Origin: Streptomyces echinoruber
GTDB taxonomy: Bacteria > Actinomycetota > Actinomycetes > Streptomycetales > Streptomycetaceae
Direction of reading: 5' to 3'
DNA length: 64,000 nucleotides
Assembly (NCBI RefSeq): GCF_014651135.1
Contig: NZ_BMWH01000022.1
Span: forward strand, 62,001-126,000
Of the stretch, positions 37,420 through 46,095 are shown in pieces; position 1 is the stretch's first letter; every line of letters begins with the position of its first letter. Under the pieces are notes generated by a model, which worked only from the letters and a program-made list of their open reading frames with translations, did no database searches and had not been told where the DNA came from. The position numbers and the translations under genes are program-made.

Positions 37420-40400
37420 GCGAGATCACGGACTTCGAGGCGCTGCGCCACGCGATGGCGGAGAACTCCGAGCAGCCGGAGGGCCCCGCCCGCAACGCGC
37501 GCGCGGAACAGCTGCTCGCCGAGGCCGAGCGGCTGGGCATCCCGCTCGCGGTGATCGAGGCGCTCGGACACCTGCTGAAGGTCTACAACTACAGCTCCGA
37601 GAAGGACAAGATGTTCGTCCCGTTCGCGCGGCTGCTGCGCATGTGGGACGAACGCCCCGAGGACTTCGACGAGTACGAGGCCCACTCGCTGCACTGGGTG
37701 TTCAAGTGGATGTCGTCCGGCATGCTGGAGCAGCCGCACATCCCGCTGGCCTCCATCGAGAAGTGGCTCGCCGAGATGGAGCGCCGCTACCGGCTCGCCG
37801 GCTACTCCGAACGGGCCGTGCGCGGCTGCGAGTTCCAGGTCGCCGCGCACATCGGGGACATACCGCGCGCGGAGCGGGCGTACGCCGCGTGGCTGGCCGC
37901 CGAGCGGGACCGGATGGCCGACTGCCACGCGTGCGAGCTGCAGGCGCAGGGCTGGTGGCAGGCGGTGCGCGGCCGGGACGCCAAGGCGCTGGAGCTGTGG
38001 CGGCCGGTCCTGGACGGTGCGTACGCCTGCGCCCACGAGCCGCACACCACGCTCGCCTCCTCGCTGCTGCCGCTGCTGCGGCTGGGCCGCCCGGACGAGG
38101 CCCGCGCCCACCACCTGCGCGGCCTGCGGCTGGTGCGGCCGATGGAGAGCATGCGCGACGCCTACGCCGACCACGTGGAGTTCTGCGCCCTGACCGGCAA
38201 CGAGGCGCGCGGCCTGGAGCTGCTGGCGGAGCGCCCCGCCTACTTCACCGACGACGGCGACCCGCGCAGCAAGCTGGACTTCCTGGCCGTGGTGGCCCTG
38301 CTCATGGACCGGCTGACCGGACTCGGCCTGGGCGAGCGGCCGGTGCCCGGACCGGCCGGGCGGTCGTGGACCGCGCGGGAACTCGCCGAGCACGCGCGCG
38401 GACAGGCCCTGGAGCTGGCGGCCCGGTTCGACCGCCGCAACGGCACCCCGTACGTCGGCGAGCGCATCCGCGCGCGCATGGCGCGGCGCCCGCTGGTGGA
38501 GCGGCTGCCGCTCGGGGTGCGCACGGCACGGCCGGCGGCCCCCCGCCCGGCGACCGCGGCACCGGCCGCGCCCGCCGCCGCGCCCGCCGCCGCGCCGGCG
38601 GCTTCCGGCGAGCCGGACCTGGCCGCGCTGCTCGCCGAGGCACGGCGGCTGTCGGACACGCTGCAGCCGCACGCCGTCGAGGCGTGGGCGGCCGTGGCGC
38701 GGGCCGCCGGCGACACGGAGCTGGACGCGCGCACACGCGCGGAGATCGCCGACCACGAGGCGATGGGCCGGGGCCCGGAGGGCGCGGCGCTGTTCGAGCG
38801 CGCCGCCGAGCTGTACGCGCAGGCGGGCGATCCCGGTGAGGCGCTGGCGGCACGCGCGCGTGCGGCCTACGTGCGGGCCCTGGCGGGCGACACCGAGGAG
38901 GCGCTCGCCGCGGTCGGCGACCTCTACGAGAGGGTGCTCGCCCTGTACGCCGAGGACGGCACCGGGGTGCGGCAGGCGGCGTCCGTGCTGATGAGCCGGG
39001 CGCGGATCCTGATGCGCCCGCTGCACGAGGCCGACGGGCCGGTGCCGCCCGAGGTGCGGGCCGCGGCGGAGGCGGCCGCGCGGGAGGTGCTGGCACTCGT
39101 CGAAGGGCACGCCGAGGGCGACGTGCGGCTGGCGGTGCGGGCCGCGGAGGCGCGGGCGATGCTCGCCGAGGCCGCGGTGCACACCGGGGAGCTCGAGGAG
39201 GCGGCGCGGCTGTTCGCGCGGGCGGCGCGGGAGTTCGTCGACGCGGGCGTGCCGTGGTTCGCCGTCGAGTACGAGGCGCGGCTGGCCGGGCTCGCCCACC
39301 ACCTCGGCGACACCGCCGGGGCCGAGCGGGCACTGCGGGCGGCCCTGGAGCACGGCGGGCCGCACCTGGAGCCCCCCGGACGGGCGCAGCTCCACCTGCA
39401 GCTCGCGGAGGTCCTGGGCGGCCGGGGAGACGCCGAGGAGGCCGCCGAGCACGCCCTGCAGGCCACGCACTGGGCCGACGAGGCCGGCGAGGGCCGCACG
39501 CTGGGCGCCTGGGCGCGGCAGCACCTGGGCGGGCTGCTGGTGCGGCAGGGGCGGTGGGCGGAGGCGGCCGAGGTGCTGGAGTCGGCGCTGCCCGACATCA
39601 CCGCCGAGACGCACGGCGAGGGCGCGGTGGTGCAGACCCTGTGGCGGCTCGGCGACTGCCTGAGCGAACTCGGGGAGCACCGCGCGGCGGCCGAACGGCG
39701 GCTGCAGGCCGCGGAGATCGCCCGGCACTGGCCCGAGCAGGACGACCACGCCACCCTCGCCCACCTGGCCGCCGAGTCGCTCGGGAACGCGGACCTGCCC
39801 GACGAGGCGGACCGGGCGTACGCGCGCGCCGGCGAGCTGTGGCGCGCGCTGGGCCGGGTGCCCGGCCTGGTCCGTTCCCTGCGCGCCCGCGCGTGGCTCG
39901 CGCTGCGCGGCACGTCGGGCGCGGACGCGGCGCGGGAGCTGATGGCGCGGGCGCTGCGCGAGTGCGAGGCGGCGCTGGCCGCCGCCGCGCCGCCCGACGA
40001 CGCCGACGAGGCCGCCGCCCGGTTCCGGCTGGTGGCAGAACTCGGCAACACCCACCGGCAGTTCGGCGACCTGCTGGCCCGCTCGGTCGCCGAGGGCGCC
40101 GAGGACGCCGCCATCCGGGCGGTGTTCGAGGAGGCGCTGGCGCAGACGGAGCGGGCGGTGGCCGTGTTCGCCTCGCTCGGCGCGGACGGCCTGCACAGCC
40201 GCACCGGTGCCGAACTCGCCGCCGGCTGGCTGGAGGCCGACCTGGGCCGCCCGGCTGCGGCCCGGGCACGCGCGCGTGCGGTGCTCGACGCGTACGCCGA
40301 CGCCGCAGACGCCGGGGACGCCGTCGACGCCGAGACGGTCCGGGCGCGGCGGGCGGAGGCCGAGCAGCTGCTGCGGCTGCCCCAGGAGGAGCCCGCGAGC

Positions 40401-40427
40401 CCCGCGCCGAAGAGCGCGACGGGCTGA
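37416..40427 (+). CDS. Large tetratricopeptide-repeat protein coupled to the HSP90-like gene
   Basis: The 1003-aa protein begins MSEITDFEALRHAMAENSEQPEGPARN and consists almost entirely of helical pairs of TPR type, interrupted by an Ala/Pro-rich linker near residues 370-395 (PAAPRPATAAPAAPAAAPAAAP). Repeats include GDIPRAERAYAAWLAAERDR, GDPGEALAARARAAYVRALAGDTEEAL, GELEEAARLFARAAREFVDAG and GDAEEAAEHALQATHWADEAGEG. No enzymatic domain is visible. Its start codon overlaps the HSP90-like stop, so both are made together. TPR proteins are classic HSP90 co-chaperones in eukaryotes; whether this protein binds the upstream chaperone is inference. A 15-bp hairpin follows 6 bp after the stop. Confidence 0.85.
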   Translation: MSEITDFEALRHAMAENSEQPEGPARNARAEQLLAEAERLGIPLAVIEALGHLLKVYNYSSEKDKMFVPFARLLRMWDERPEDFDEYEAHSLHWVFKWMSSGMLEQPHIPLASIEKWLAEMERRYRLAGYSERAVRGCEFQVAAHIGDIPRAERAYAAWLAAERDRMADCHACELQAQGWWQAVRGRDAKALELWRPVLDGAYACAHEPHTTLASSLLPLLRLGRPDEARAHHLRGLRLVRPMESMRDAYADHVEFCALTGNEARGLELLAERPAYFTDDGDPRSKLDFLAVVALLMDRLTGLGLGERPVPGPAGRSWTARELAEHARGQALELAARFDRRNGTPYVGERIRARMARRPLVERLPLGVRTARPAAPRPATAAPAAPAAAPAAAPAASGEPDLAALLAEARRLSDTLQPHAVEAWAAVARAAGDTELDARTRAEIADHEAMGRGPEGAALFERAAELYAQAGDPGEALAARARAAYVRALAGDTEEALAAVGDLYERVLALYAEDGTGVRQAASVLMSRARILMRPLHEADGPVPPEVRAAAEAAAREVLALVEGHAEGDVRLAVRAAEARAMLAEAAVHTGELEEAARLFARAAREFVDAGVPWFAVEYEARLAGLAHHLGDTAGAERALRAALEHGGPHLEPPGRAQLHLQLAEVLGGRGDAEEAAEHALQATHWADEAGEGRTLGAWARQHLGGLLVRQGRWAEAAEVLESALPDITAETHGEGAVVQTLWRLGDCLSELGEHRAAAERRLQAAEIARHWPEQDDHATLAHLAAESLGNADLPDEADRAYARAGELWRALGRVPGLVRSLRARAWLALRGTSGADAARELMARALRECEAALAAAAPPDDADEAAARFRLVAELGNTHRQFGDLLARSVAEGAEDAAIRAVFEEALAQTERAVAVFASLGADGLHSRTGAELAAGWLEADLGRPAAARARARAVLDAYADAADAGDAVDAETVRARRAEAEQLLRLPQEEPASPAPKSATG

Positions 40428-40432
40428 GGCGG

Positions 40433-40467
40433 CCCGGGGCGCCCCCGGCTCTCGGGGGCGCCCCGGG
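40433..40467 (+). terminator. Hairpin terminator of the HSP90-TPR operon
   Basis: A perfect 15-bp stem pairs 40433-40447 with 40453-40467 across a 5-base loop (GCTCT), starting 6 bp after the TPR stop codon. Confidence 0.88.
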
Positions 40468-40474
40468 CCTCGGG

Positions 40475-40576
40475 GGCGCCCGGCCCTTGGGAACGCCCGA
40501 CCCTCAAGGGCACCCGGCCCTTGGGAACGCCCGACCCTCAAGGGCACCCGGCCCTTGGGAACGCCCGGCCCTCAAA
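40475..40576. repeat. Three 34-bp tandem repeats
   Basis: Units at 40475-40508, 40509-40542 and 40543-40576 read GGC-g/a-CCCGGCCCTTGGGAAC, then GCCC-g/a/g-CCCTCAA-g/a. Further degenerate copies continue to about 40670. They lie between the convergent TPR and DAK2-domain genes. The extreme similarity of copies one and two suggests recent expansion. Confidence 0.9.
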
Positions 40577-40674
40577 AAACCCAAGCCCCGGGAACGTCCC
40601 GGCCTCCGGGAGCCCCCGGTCCCCGGGAACGCCCCGGCCCTCGGAGGCACCCGGCCCCTGGGAGCGCCCGGCGC

Positions 40675-42468
40675 CTACTCGACCCCGATGAGCAGCAGTG
40701 CCCCCTGCCGTCCGCCCCGGTAGACCACGGTGTCGACGGCGAGGTAGGCCTCGCGGACGCGGGCCTGGAGGCGGTCGGCGACGGAGGCGGGGGCCCCGTC
40801 GCCCAGGACCAGGGTGACCAGCTCGCCGCCGGCCGCCAGCATGCGGTCCAGGACGGTCTGGGCGGTGGCCGTGACGTCGGAGCCGATCACCGCCACGTCC
40901 CCGTCGATCAGCCCGAGGACGTCGCCGGCCTGGCAGATGCCGGCCGTGGTCCACGCCTGGCGCTCGGCGACGGTCACCTCGGCGTAGCGGGTGGCGCCGG
41001 CCGCGGAGGTCATGGCGACGACGTCCTCGTCGAAGCGGCGCTCCGGCTCGTGCACGGCGAGGGCGGCGATGCCCTGGACCGCGGAGCGCGTCGGGATGAG
41101 GGCGACGCGGACGCCCTCGGCGCGGGCCTGGTCGGCGGCGGCGGCCGCGGTGGGGCGCAGCTCGGCGTCGTTGGGCAGCAGCACCACCTCGCGCGCGTGC
41201 GCCCGCCGTACCGCCTCCAGCAGCTCCCCGCTGGCGGGCGGCTCCTCCGGGCGGGCCAGCACCGTGGTCGCGCCGGCCTCCAGGTACAGGCGGGCCAGCC
41301 CCTCGCCGGGGACGACGGCCACCACCGCCCGCTGGACGCGTTCCCGGGGTGGCCGCTCCCCGCGCGCGGTGTGCACGTCGCCGGCGCCGAAGTGGGTGAT
41401 CCGGATGCGGTACGGCCGCCCGGCCTCGACGCCCGCCTCCACGGCGGCGCCCGCGTCGTCGACGTGCACGTGCACGTTCCACAGCCCGTCGCCGCCGACC
41501 ACGACCAGCGACTCCCCGAGCGCGTCGAGCCGCTCGCGCAGCCGCGCCACGGCCGCGTCCTCCGCCTCCAGCAGGTAGACCACCTCGAACGCGGGCCCGC
41601 CGTCCTCGCCGTCGGCGCCGTCGGCGCACGGCGACGGCGCGACGGCCGCGCGCGCGTGCGGCGCGGGATCGGCGGCCGCCCGCTCGCGGCCGGGCGCCGC
41701 CTCCTGCGGCCACTCCCCCGTGAACGTCTCCACCAGCGCGGCGAGCACCGTCACCAGGCCCCGTCCGCCCGCGTCGACCACCCCGGCGCGCTCCAGGACG
41801 GCGAGCTGGGCCGGAGTCGCCTCGAGGGCGGTGCGCGCTCCCTCGTAGGCCGCGCGCGCCACGGTCCCGCAGTCGCCCTCGGCCGCGGCGGCGGCGTCCG
41901 CGGCGGCCGCGGCGACCGTCAGCACCGTGCCCTCCACCGGGTGCGCCACGGCCTGCCGGGCCGAGTCGGCCGCGCGCCGCAGCGCGAGCCGCAGGCCGCG
42001 CCCGTCGGCGTGGCGCTCCTCACCTCCGGCGGCGAGCACCTGGACCATGCCGCGCAGCAGCTGGGCGAGGATCGTGCCGGAGTTCCCGCGCGCCCCGATG
42101 AGCGCCCCGTGGGCCATCGCCCGGGCCGCCTCCGCCAGCGTCGGCCCGCCGGCCCCCCGCTCGGGGTCGCTGCCGGGGCCGCTGGAGCCGTCGAAACTGC
42201 CGGGGCTGCCGGGGCTGCCGGGACTGTCGGAGCTGTCGGTGTCGCCGTCCGCCCCGGCGCCCGCCCGGTGCGCCGCGAACACCGCCTCCACCGCCGCCGC
42301 GGCCGACTCCACGGTCAGGTACAGGTTCGTCCCGGTGTCCCCGTCGGCCACGGGATAGACGTTGATGGCGTCGATCTCCTCGCGCGCCCGCCCCAGTGCC
42401 CGGAGCGCGAGCCCGCACCAGGTGCGCACCGCGAGAGCGTCGAAGCAGGTCTGCGGCACCTGCGGCAC
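40675..42468 (-). CDS. DAK2 (DhaL)-domain protein, FakA/YloV-like
   Basis: The 597-aa product has an N-terminal DAK2 domain with INVYPVADGDTGTNLYLTVESAAAAV (the ADP/Mg-binding Asp cluster), ARGNSGTILAQLLRGM and PVEGTVLTVAAAAADAA, followed by the middle and C-terminal FakA-like domains. Such proteins are the ATP-binding subunit of fatty acid kinase, which acts with a DegV-family FakB. No FakB gene is in the window, so the assignment as fatty acid kinase is by family only. The GTG at 42468 has AAGGAGG 5 bases upstream. It is divergent from rpmB across 257 bp. A Gly/Ser/Asp-rich insert lies after about residue 65. Confidence 0.85.
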   Translation of the reverse strand: MPQVPQTCFDALAVRTWCGLALRALGRAREEIDAINVYPVADGDTGTNLYLTVESAAAAVEAVFAAHRAGAGADGDTDSSDSPGSPGSPGSFDGSSGPGSDPERGAGGPTLAEAARAMAHGALIGARGNSGTILAQLLRGMVQVLAAGGEERHADGRGLRLALRRAADSARQAVAHPVEGTVLTVAAAAADAAAAAEGDCGTVARAAYEGARTALEATPAQLAVLERAGVVDAGGRGLVTVLAALVETFTGEWPQEAAPGRERAAADPAPHARAAVAPSPCADGADGEDGGPAFEVVYLLEAEDAAVARLRERLDALGESLVVVGGDGLWNVHVHVDDAGAAVEAGVEAGRPYRIRITHFGAGDVHTARGERPPRERVQRAVVAVVPGEGLARLYLEAGATTVLARPEEPPASGELLEAVRRAHAREVVLLPNDAELRPTAAAAADQARAEGVRVALIPTRSAVQGIAALAVHEPERRFDEDVVAMTSAAGATRYAEVTVAERQAWTTAGICQAGDVLGLIDGDVAVIGSDVTATAQTVLDRMLAAGGELVTLVLGDGAPASVADRLQARVREAYLAVDTVVYRGGRQGALLLIGVE

Positions 42469-42589
42469 CTGCGCCTCCTTGAGCTGCTGGACTGGGACGC
42501 AGCGTAGACCCCGGGCCGGCGTCCGCCGGAACAGGGCGGTGGGCGGGCCGGGGAGCCGCCATGGTAGTTTCGTTGTACGGGCGCAGCCG

Positions 42590-42600
42590 AGGTATGCTGC
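42590..42600 (+). promoter_or_regulatory. Candidate -10 element for rpmB
   Basis: TATGCT at about 42594-42599 lies some 130 bp before the rpmB start within a less G+C-rich stretch. A weak -35 (TCGTTG) would be 17 bp upstream. It is a plausible sigma-HrdB-type promoter, but the match is weak. Confidence 0.3.
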
Positions 42601-42725
42601 TCCGGTTGCCCGACCCTGATCGGGCCGCTCGCCTGGCAGCGCCACTCAGATCCCGAGCTTAGGATCCTGATCCCGGCATGCCGGGATCAACCGTAAGTGA
42701 ACCTGAAGTCTTTGGAGTAACCACC

Positions 42726-42911
42726 GTGGCTGCCAACTGCGACGTCTGCGGCAAGGGGCCGGGCTTCGGCAACAACATCTCCCACTCGCACCGCCGTACG
42801 TCCCGCCGCTGGAACCCGAACATCCAGCGCGTCCGTACCGTGGTCGGCGGGACGCCGAAGCGCGTGAACGCCTGCACCTCGTGCATCAAGGCCGGCAAGG
42901 TCTCGCGCTGA
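42726..42911 (+). CDS. rpmB: 50S ribosomal protein L28, zinc-binding form
   Basis: This 61-aa ribosomal protein starts [22 protein letters not shown] and contains [19 protein letters not shown] and a second cysteine pair in [15 protein letters not shown]. The two CxxC pairs make it the C+ zinc-ribbon paralogue, the form normally replaced by a C- paralogue under zinc starvation in Streptomyces. The GTG at 42726 fits the family length; the longer upstream frame is untranslated leader. A canonical terminator follows. Confidence 0.96.
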   Translation: MAANCDVCGKGPGFGNNISHSHRRTSRRWNPNIQRVRTVVGGTPKRVNACTSCIKAGKVSR

Positions 42912-42961
42912 CGCACAGCTTGCACAGCTAAGCGCGCGGCCACCGCTGGTTCGCTGCACAG

Positions 42962-42992
42962 AGCCGGTCCACCCCGGGTGGGCCGGCTTTTT
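42962..42992 (+). terminator. Rho-independent terminator after rpmB
   Basis: AGCCGG-t-CCACCC pairs with GGGTGG-GCCGGCT, followed by TTTTT, about 50 bp after the rpmB stop. It is one of the few hairpins in the window with a T-run. Confidence 0.9.
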
Positions 42993-43168
42993 GCCGTGCC
43001 CGCACGCCGCGCGGCCTGCCGCCGTCCGCGCGGCCCGCCGCCGTCCGGGCGGCGGCGCCGAACAGCCCACCGGGGCCGCCGGCACCGGCACCTTCCGCAC
43101 CCTCCGTACCTTCCGGTCCCACCCACCGCACCTTCCGGTTCCGGGCCGACCGCGCGACCACTACTCCG

Positions 43169-43984
43169 CTACTCCGCCGGGCCGCGGCGCAGGGCCCAGG
43201 CGTGGTCCACCGGCCCGATCCCCCCGCCCAGCGCGAAACCGGCCGCGATCGCCCCGGTGACGTACTCCTTGGCCGCCGCGACCGCCTCCGGCACGGAGCG
43301 TCCCCGCGCCAGGCCGCACGCGACGGCCGAGGCGAGGGTGCAGCCCGTGCCGTGGGTGTGCCGGTTGTCGTACCGGGGCGCGCGCAGCCAGTGCTCCTCG
43401 GAGCCGTCCGTCAGCAGGTCCACCGCCTGCTCCCCGCCCGCGCGCCCGGTCAGGTGCCCGCCCTTGACCAGCACCCAGCGCGGCCCGTACTCCAGCACGG
43501 CCGCGGCCGCGCGCCGCAGGTCGTCCTCCGACTCGACGCGCACGCCGGTGAGTTGCGCCACCTCGTCGAGGTTCGGGGTGGCGACGGTGGCGACCGGCAG
43601 CAGCCTGGTGCGGACCGCGTCGAGCGCGGAGGCGGCCAGCAGCGGGTCGCCGTGCTTGGAGACGCCCACCGGGTCGACGACGGCCGGCGCGTCGGTACCG
43701 GCGAGCAACTCGGCGACCGTCTCGACGAGTTCGGCCGAGGCGAGCATGCCGGTCTTCACGGCCTGCACCCCGATGTCGTCGACGACGCTGCGGTACTGGG
43801 CGCGCACCGCCGCCGCGGGCAGCTCCCAGGCGCCCTGCACGCCGAGGGAGTTCTGCGCGGTGACGGCCGTGACCACGCTCATGCCGTGCACGCCGAGGGC
43901 GAGCATCGTCTTCAGGTCGGCCTGGATCCCGGCCCCGCCGCCGGAGTCGGACCCGGCCACGGTCAGCACCCTCGGCGGCGTCAC
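43169..43984 (-). CDS. thiD: Hydroxymethylpyrimidine (phospho)kinase
   Basis: ThiD phosphorylates 4-amino-5-hydroxymethyl-2-methylpyrimidine and its phosphate for thiamine synthesis. The 271-aa protein has [26 protein letters not shown] at the N-terminus, [14 protein letters not shown] in the middle and the catalytic [20 protein letters not shown]. It starts with GTG at 43984 overlapping the thiL stop as GTGA, so it is translationally coupled to thiL. No TPP riboswitch is visible in front of the pair. Confidence 0.95.
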   Translation of the reverse strand: MTPPRVLTVAGSDSGGGAGIQADLKTMLALGVHGMSVVTAVTAQNSLGVQGAWELPAAAVRAQYRSVVDDIGVQAVKTGMLASAELVETVAELLAGTDAPAVVDPVGVSKHGDPLLAASALDAVRTRLLPVATVATPNLDEVAQLTGVRVESEDDLRRAAAAVLEYGPRWVLVKGGHLTGRAGGEQAVDLLTDGSEEHWLRAPRYDNRHTHGTGCTLASAVACGLARGRSVPEAVAAAKEYVTGAIAAGFALGGGIGPVDHAWALRRGPAE

Positions 43985-44961
43985 GACTCGATGCCTCCGA
44001 GGTGGTCGCCCCCGAAGTGGTCCCAGCCGCCCTTGCTGGTCCAGGGGGCCCCGTCGACCGTGACCTGGGGCAGGGCGGAGGGGTTGAGCACCTCGCCGAT
44101 GACCTTCCAGCGGGCGGGCAGTTTCACGTCCGGCGGGAAGGTCGCGACGATGGCGTGGTCCTCGCCCCCGGTGAGCACCCACTGCAGGGGGTCCACGCCG
44201 ACAGCCTGTCCGATGTCGTTCATCTGCGAGGGGATGTCGATGGCGCCGGAGCGGATGTCGATGCGCACCTTGCTGGCCTCGGCGATGTGCCCCAGATCGG
44301 CGATGAGCCCGTCGCTGACGTCGCACATCGCGGTCGCGCCGAGCGCGGCGGCCGCGGGACCGGCGTGGTACGGCGGCTCGGGGCGGCGGTGGGCCTCGAC
44401 GAAGGCGCGCGGCGAGCGGAAGCCGCGGGAGAGCACCGCGTACCCGGCGGCCGACCAGCCCAGCCAGCCGGTGACGGCGACGATGTCCCCGGGCTGCGCG
44501 CCCGCGCGGGTCACCGGTTCGTGGTTGCGCAGGTCGCCCAGGGCGGTGATCGACACCGTGATCGTGTCGCCGCGCACCACGTCCCCGCCGACCACGGCCG
44601 CGCCCGCGACCTGGCACTCGTCGCGCAGTCCGTCCATCAGCTCGGTGGGCCAGGTGACCGGGAGCTCGGCGGGCACGACCAGGCCGAGGAGCAGGGCGGT
44701 CGGCACGGCACCCATGGCGGCGATGTCGGCGAGGTTCTGCGCGGCCGCCTTGCGGCCCACGTCGTACGCGGTGGACCAGTCGCGGCGGAAGTGCCGGCCC
44801 TCGACGAGGATGTCGGTGCTCGCCACCACCCGGCGATCGGGCGCGGCCACCACCGCGGCGTCGTCGCCGGGGCCGACCCGGACCGCCGGGGTGGTGGTGA
44901 GACGGGAGGTGAGCTCCCTGATGAGCCCGAACTCCCCGAGTTCACCGACAGTGCCCTTCAT
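43981..44961 (-). CDS. thiL: Thiamine-monophosphate kinase
   Basis: ThiL makes thiamine pyrophosphate from thiamine monophosphate and ATP. The 326-aa product contains [32 protein letters not shown] (metal and phosphate site), [37 protein letters not shown] and [14 protein letters not shown], all family signatures. The ATG at 44961 has GAAAGGG just upstream. It is the first gene of thiL-thiD and divergent from the AsnC-domain gene across 170 bp. Confidence 0.96.
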   Translation of the reverse strand: MKGTVGELGEFGLIRELTSRLTTTPAVRVGPGDDAAVVAAPDRRVVASTDILVEGRHFRRDWSTAYDVGRKAAAQNLADIAAMGAVPTALLLGLVVPAELPVTWPTELMDGLRDECQVAGAAVVGGDVVRGDTITVSITALGDLRNHEPVTRAGAQPGDIVAVTGWLGWSAAGYAVLSRGFRSPRAFVEAHRRPEPPYHAGPAAAALGATAMCDVSDGLIADLGHIAEASKVRIDIRSGAIDIPSQMNDIGQAVGVDPLQWVLTGGEDHAIVATFPPDVKLPARWKVIGEVLNPSALPQVTVDGAPWTSKGGWDHFGGDHLGGIES

Positions 44962-45131
44962 TGCCCTTTCGCCCCTTCTGTACCTGCATGTTCCCGGTCG
45001 CGCGTCCCCGCCGCTCTCGTTACGGTCGAGATGACCCCCCGCCCCTCGCGGGTCTCCCCGCGGCGAGCGGCGACGCGATACCGTGGCGTTCCTTTTCCCC
45101 ACATGATCCTCGTGGCCGCCCTGGAGGTTCC

Positions 45132-45365
45132 GTGGTACAGGCGTACATCCTGATCCAGACGGAGGTCGGCAAGGCGTCGACCGTCGCCGAGACGATCGGC
45201 AAGATCCCTGGGGTGATCCAGGCCGAGGACGTGACCGGGCCGTACGACGTCATCGTGCGCGCCCAGGCCGACACCGTCGACGACCTGGGCCGCATGGTGG
45301 TCGCCAAGGTCCAGCAAGTGGACGGCATCACGCGCACCCTGACCTGCCCCGTCGTCCATCTGTAG
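45132..45365 (+). CDS. Lrp/AsnC ligand-binding (RAM) domain protein without HTH
   Basis: The 77-aa protein VVQAYILIQTEVGKASTVAETIGKIPGVIQAEDVTGPYDVIVRAQAD is the stand-alone C-terminal RAM domain of Lrp/AsnC regulators, ending ITRTLTCPVVHL. Such proteins form oligomers that bind amino acids and may modulate full-length Lrp proteins. The DNA-binding domain is absent, and nothing upstream in frame suggests loss. GTG 45132 is preceded by GGAGGTTCC. It lies 20 bp upstream of the DUF3515 gene on the same strand, suggesting co-transcription. Confidence 0.9.
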   Translation: MVQAYILIQTEVGKASTVAETIGKIPGVIQAEDVTGPYDVIVRAQADTVDDLGRMVVAKVQQVDGITRTLTCPVVHL

Positions 45366-45385
45366 TCCCCGTCTACCCTTGGCCG

Positions 45386-45892
45386 GTGAACTCTTCGCGT
45401 CACCGGTCACCCGGCCTGCCCGCGCTCGTCCTGCTGCTCGCCCTCGCGGGCTGCTCCTCGGCAGACGACGGCGCCCGCGTCGCGGTTCCCACCCCCGACG
45501 CACAGGTCACCCAGTTGTGCCGGAACCTGGACACGGCGCTGCCGCGGAAGGTCGCCGGCCTGAGCCGCAGGGACCCCAAGCCCGCCTCCGCGCTGACGGC
45601 GGGCTGGGGGAGCCCGGCGATCATACTGCGCTGCGGTGTCGCACGGCCGCCGAAGATGGTCGACCCCGAGGTGGCCGAGGGCCACGACCCGGACGTCATC
45701 AGCGGCGAGGTGAACGGCGTGGACTGGCTGATGGAGAAGCAGGACGACGGCTCCTACCGCTTCACCACCGCGCTGCGCCGCGCCTACGTGCAGGTCACCG
45801 TGGCGAAGACACACGCACGGGACAACTCGGCGGTGCTGGTGGACCTGGCGCCGGCCATCAGGAGGGCGATCCCCGAGGGGATCGCCGGCTAG
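45386..45892 (+). CDS. DUF3515 lipoprotein
   Basis: The 168-aa protein has a lipoprotein signal peptide: MNSSRHRSPGLPALVLLLALAGCSS with lipobox LAGC, so it should be lipidated at Cys23 and anchored outside the membrane. The rest matches the actinobacterial DUF3515 family (PTPDAQVTQLCRNLDTALPRKVAGLSRR, SPAIILRCGVARPPKM, DGSYRFTTALRRAYVQVTV). Two further cysteines could pair. Function is unknown. The start GTG is at 45386. In Streptomyces it is regularly next to ddl and the AsnC-domain gene. Confidence 0.88.
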   Translation: MNSSRHRSPGLPALVLLLALAGCSSADDGARVAVPTPDAQVTQLCRNLDTALPRKVAGLSRRDPKPASALTAGWGSPAIILRCGVARPPKMVDPEVAEGHDPDVISGEVNGVDWLMEKQDDGSYRFTTALRRAYVQVTVAKTHARDNSAVLVDLAPAIRRAIPEGIAG

Positions 45893-46095
45893 GCAGCCGC
45901 CGGCCGGGCACCCGCCGGGAGCGCGGGGCCGACCGGATCGCCGCGGAAGTGCGGGCCGTGTGCCGGCCGCGGACCGTGTGCCGGCCACGCATCGCATGTC
46001 GGCCCTGGACCGCGTGCCGGCCGCGGACCGGCCGTGGCCGCCCGCGCGGTTCCCCGTGCCCCGCGCGGTTCCCCGTACCCGGCGCGGGTCGGCGG
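45893..46095. repeat. GCCGGCC-rich repeats between DUF3515 gene and ddl
   Basis: GTGCCGGCC-n-CGGACC units recur about every 30 bp between 45955 and 46035, followed by a duplicated CGCGGTTCCCCGT-type word (46047-46080). They separate convergent genes and could form hairpins. Confidence 0.5.

Noticed and set aside
36858-40547. 1229-aa minus-strand open frame
   Set aside because: Antisense of the TPR and HSP90-like genes; it arises from high third-position G+C.
43985-45131. TPP riboswitch in front of thiL-thiD
   Set aside because: The 170-bp gap upstream of thiL lacks the conserved THI-box elements.
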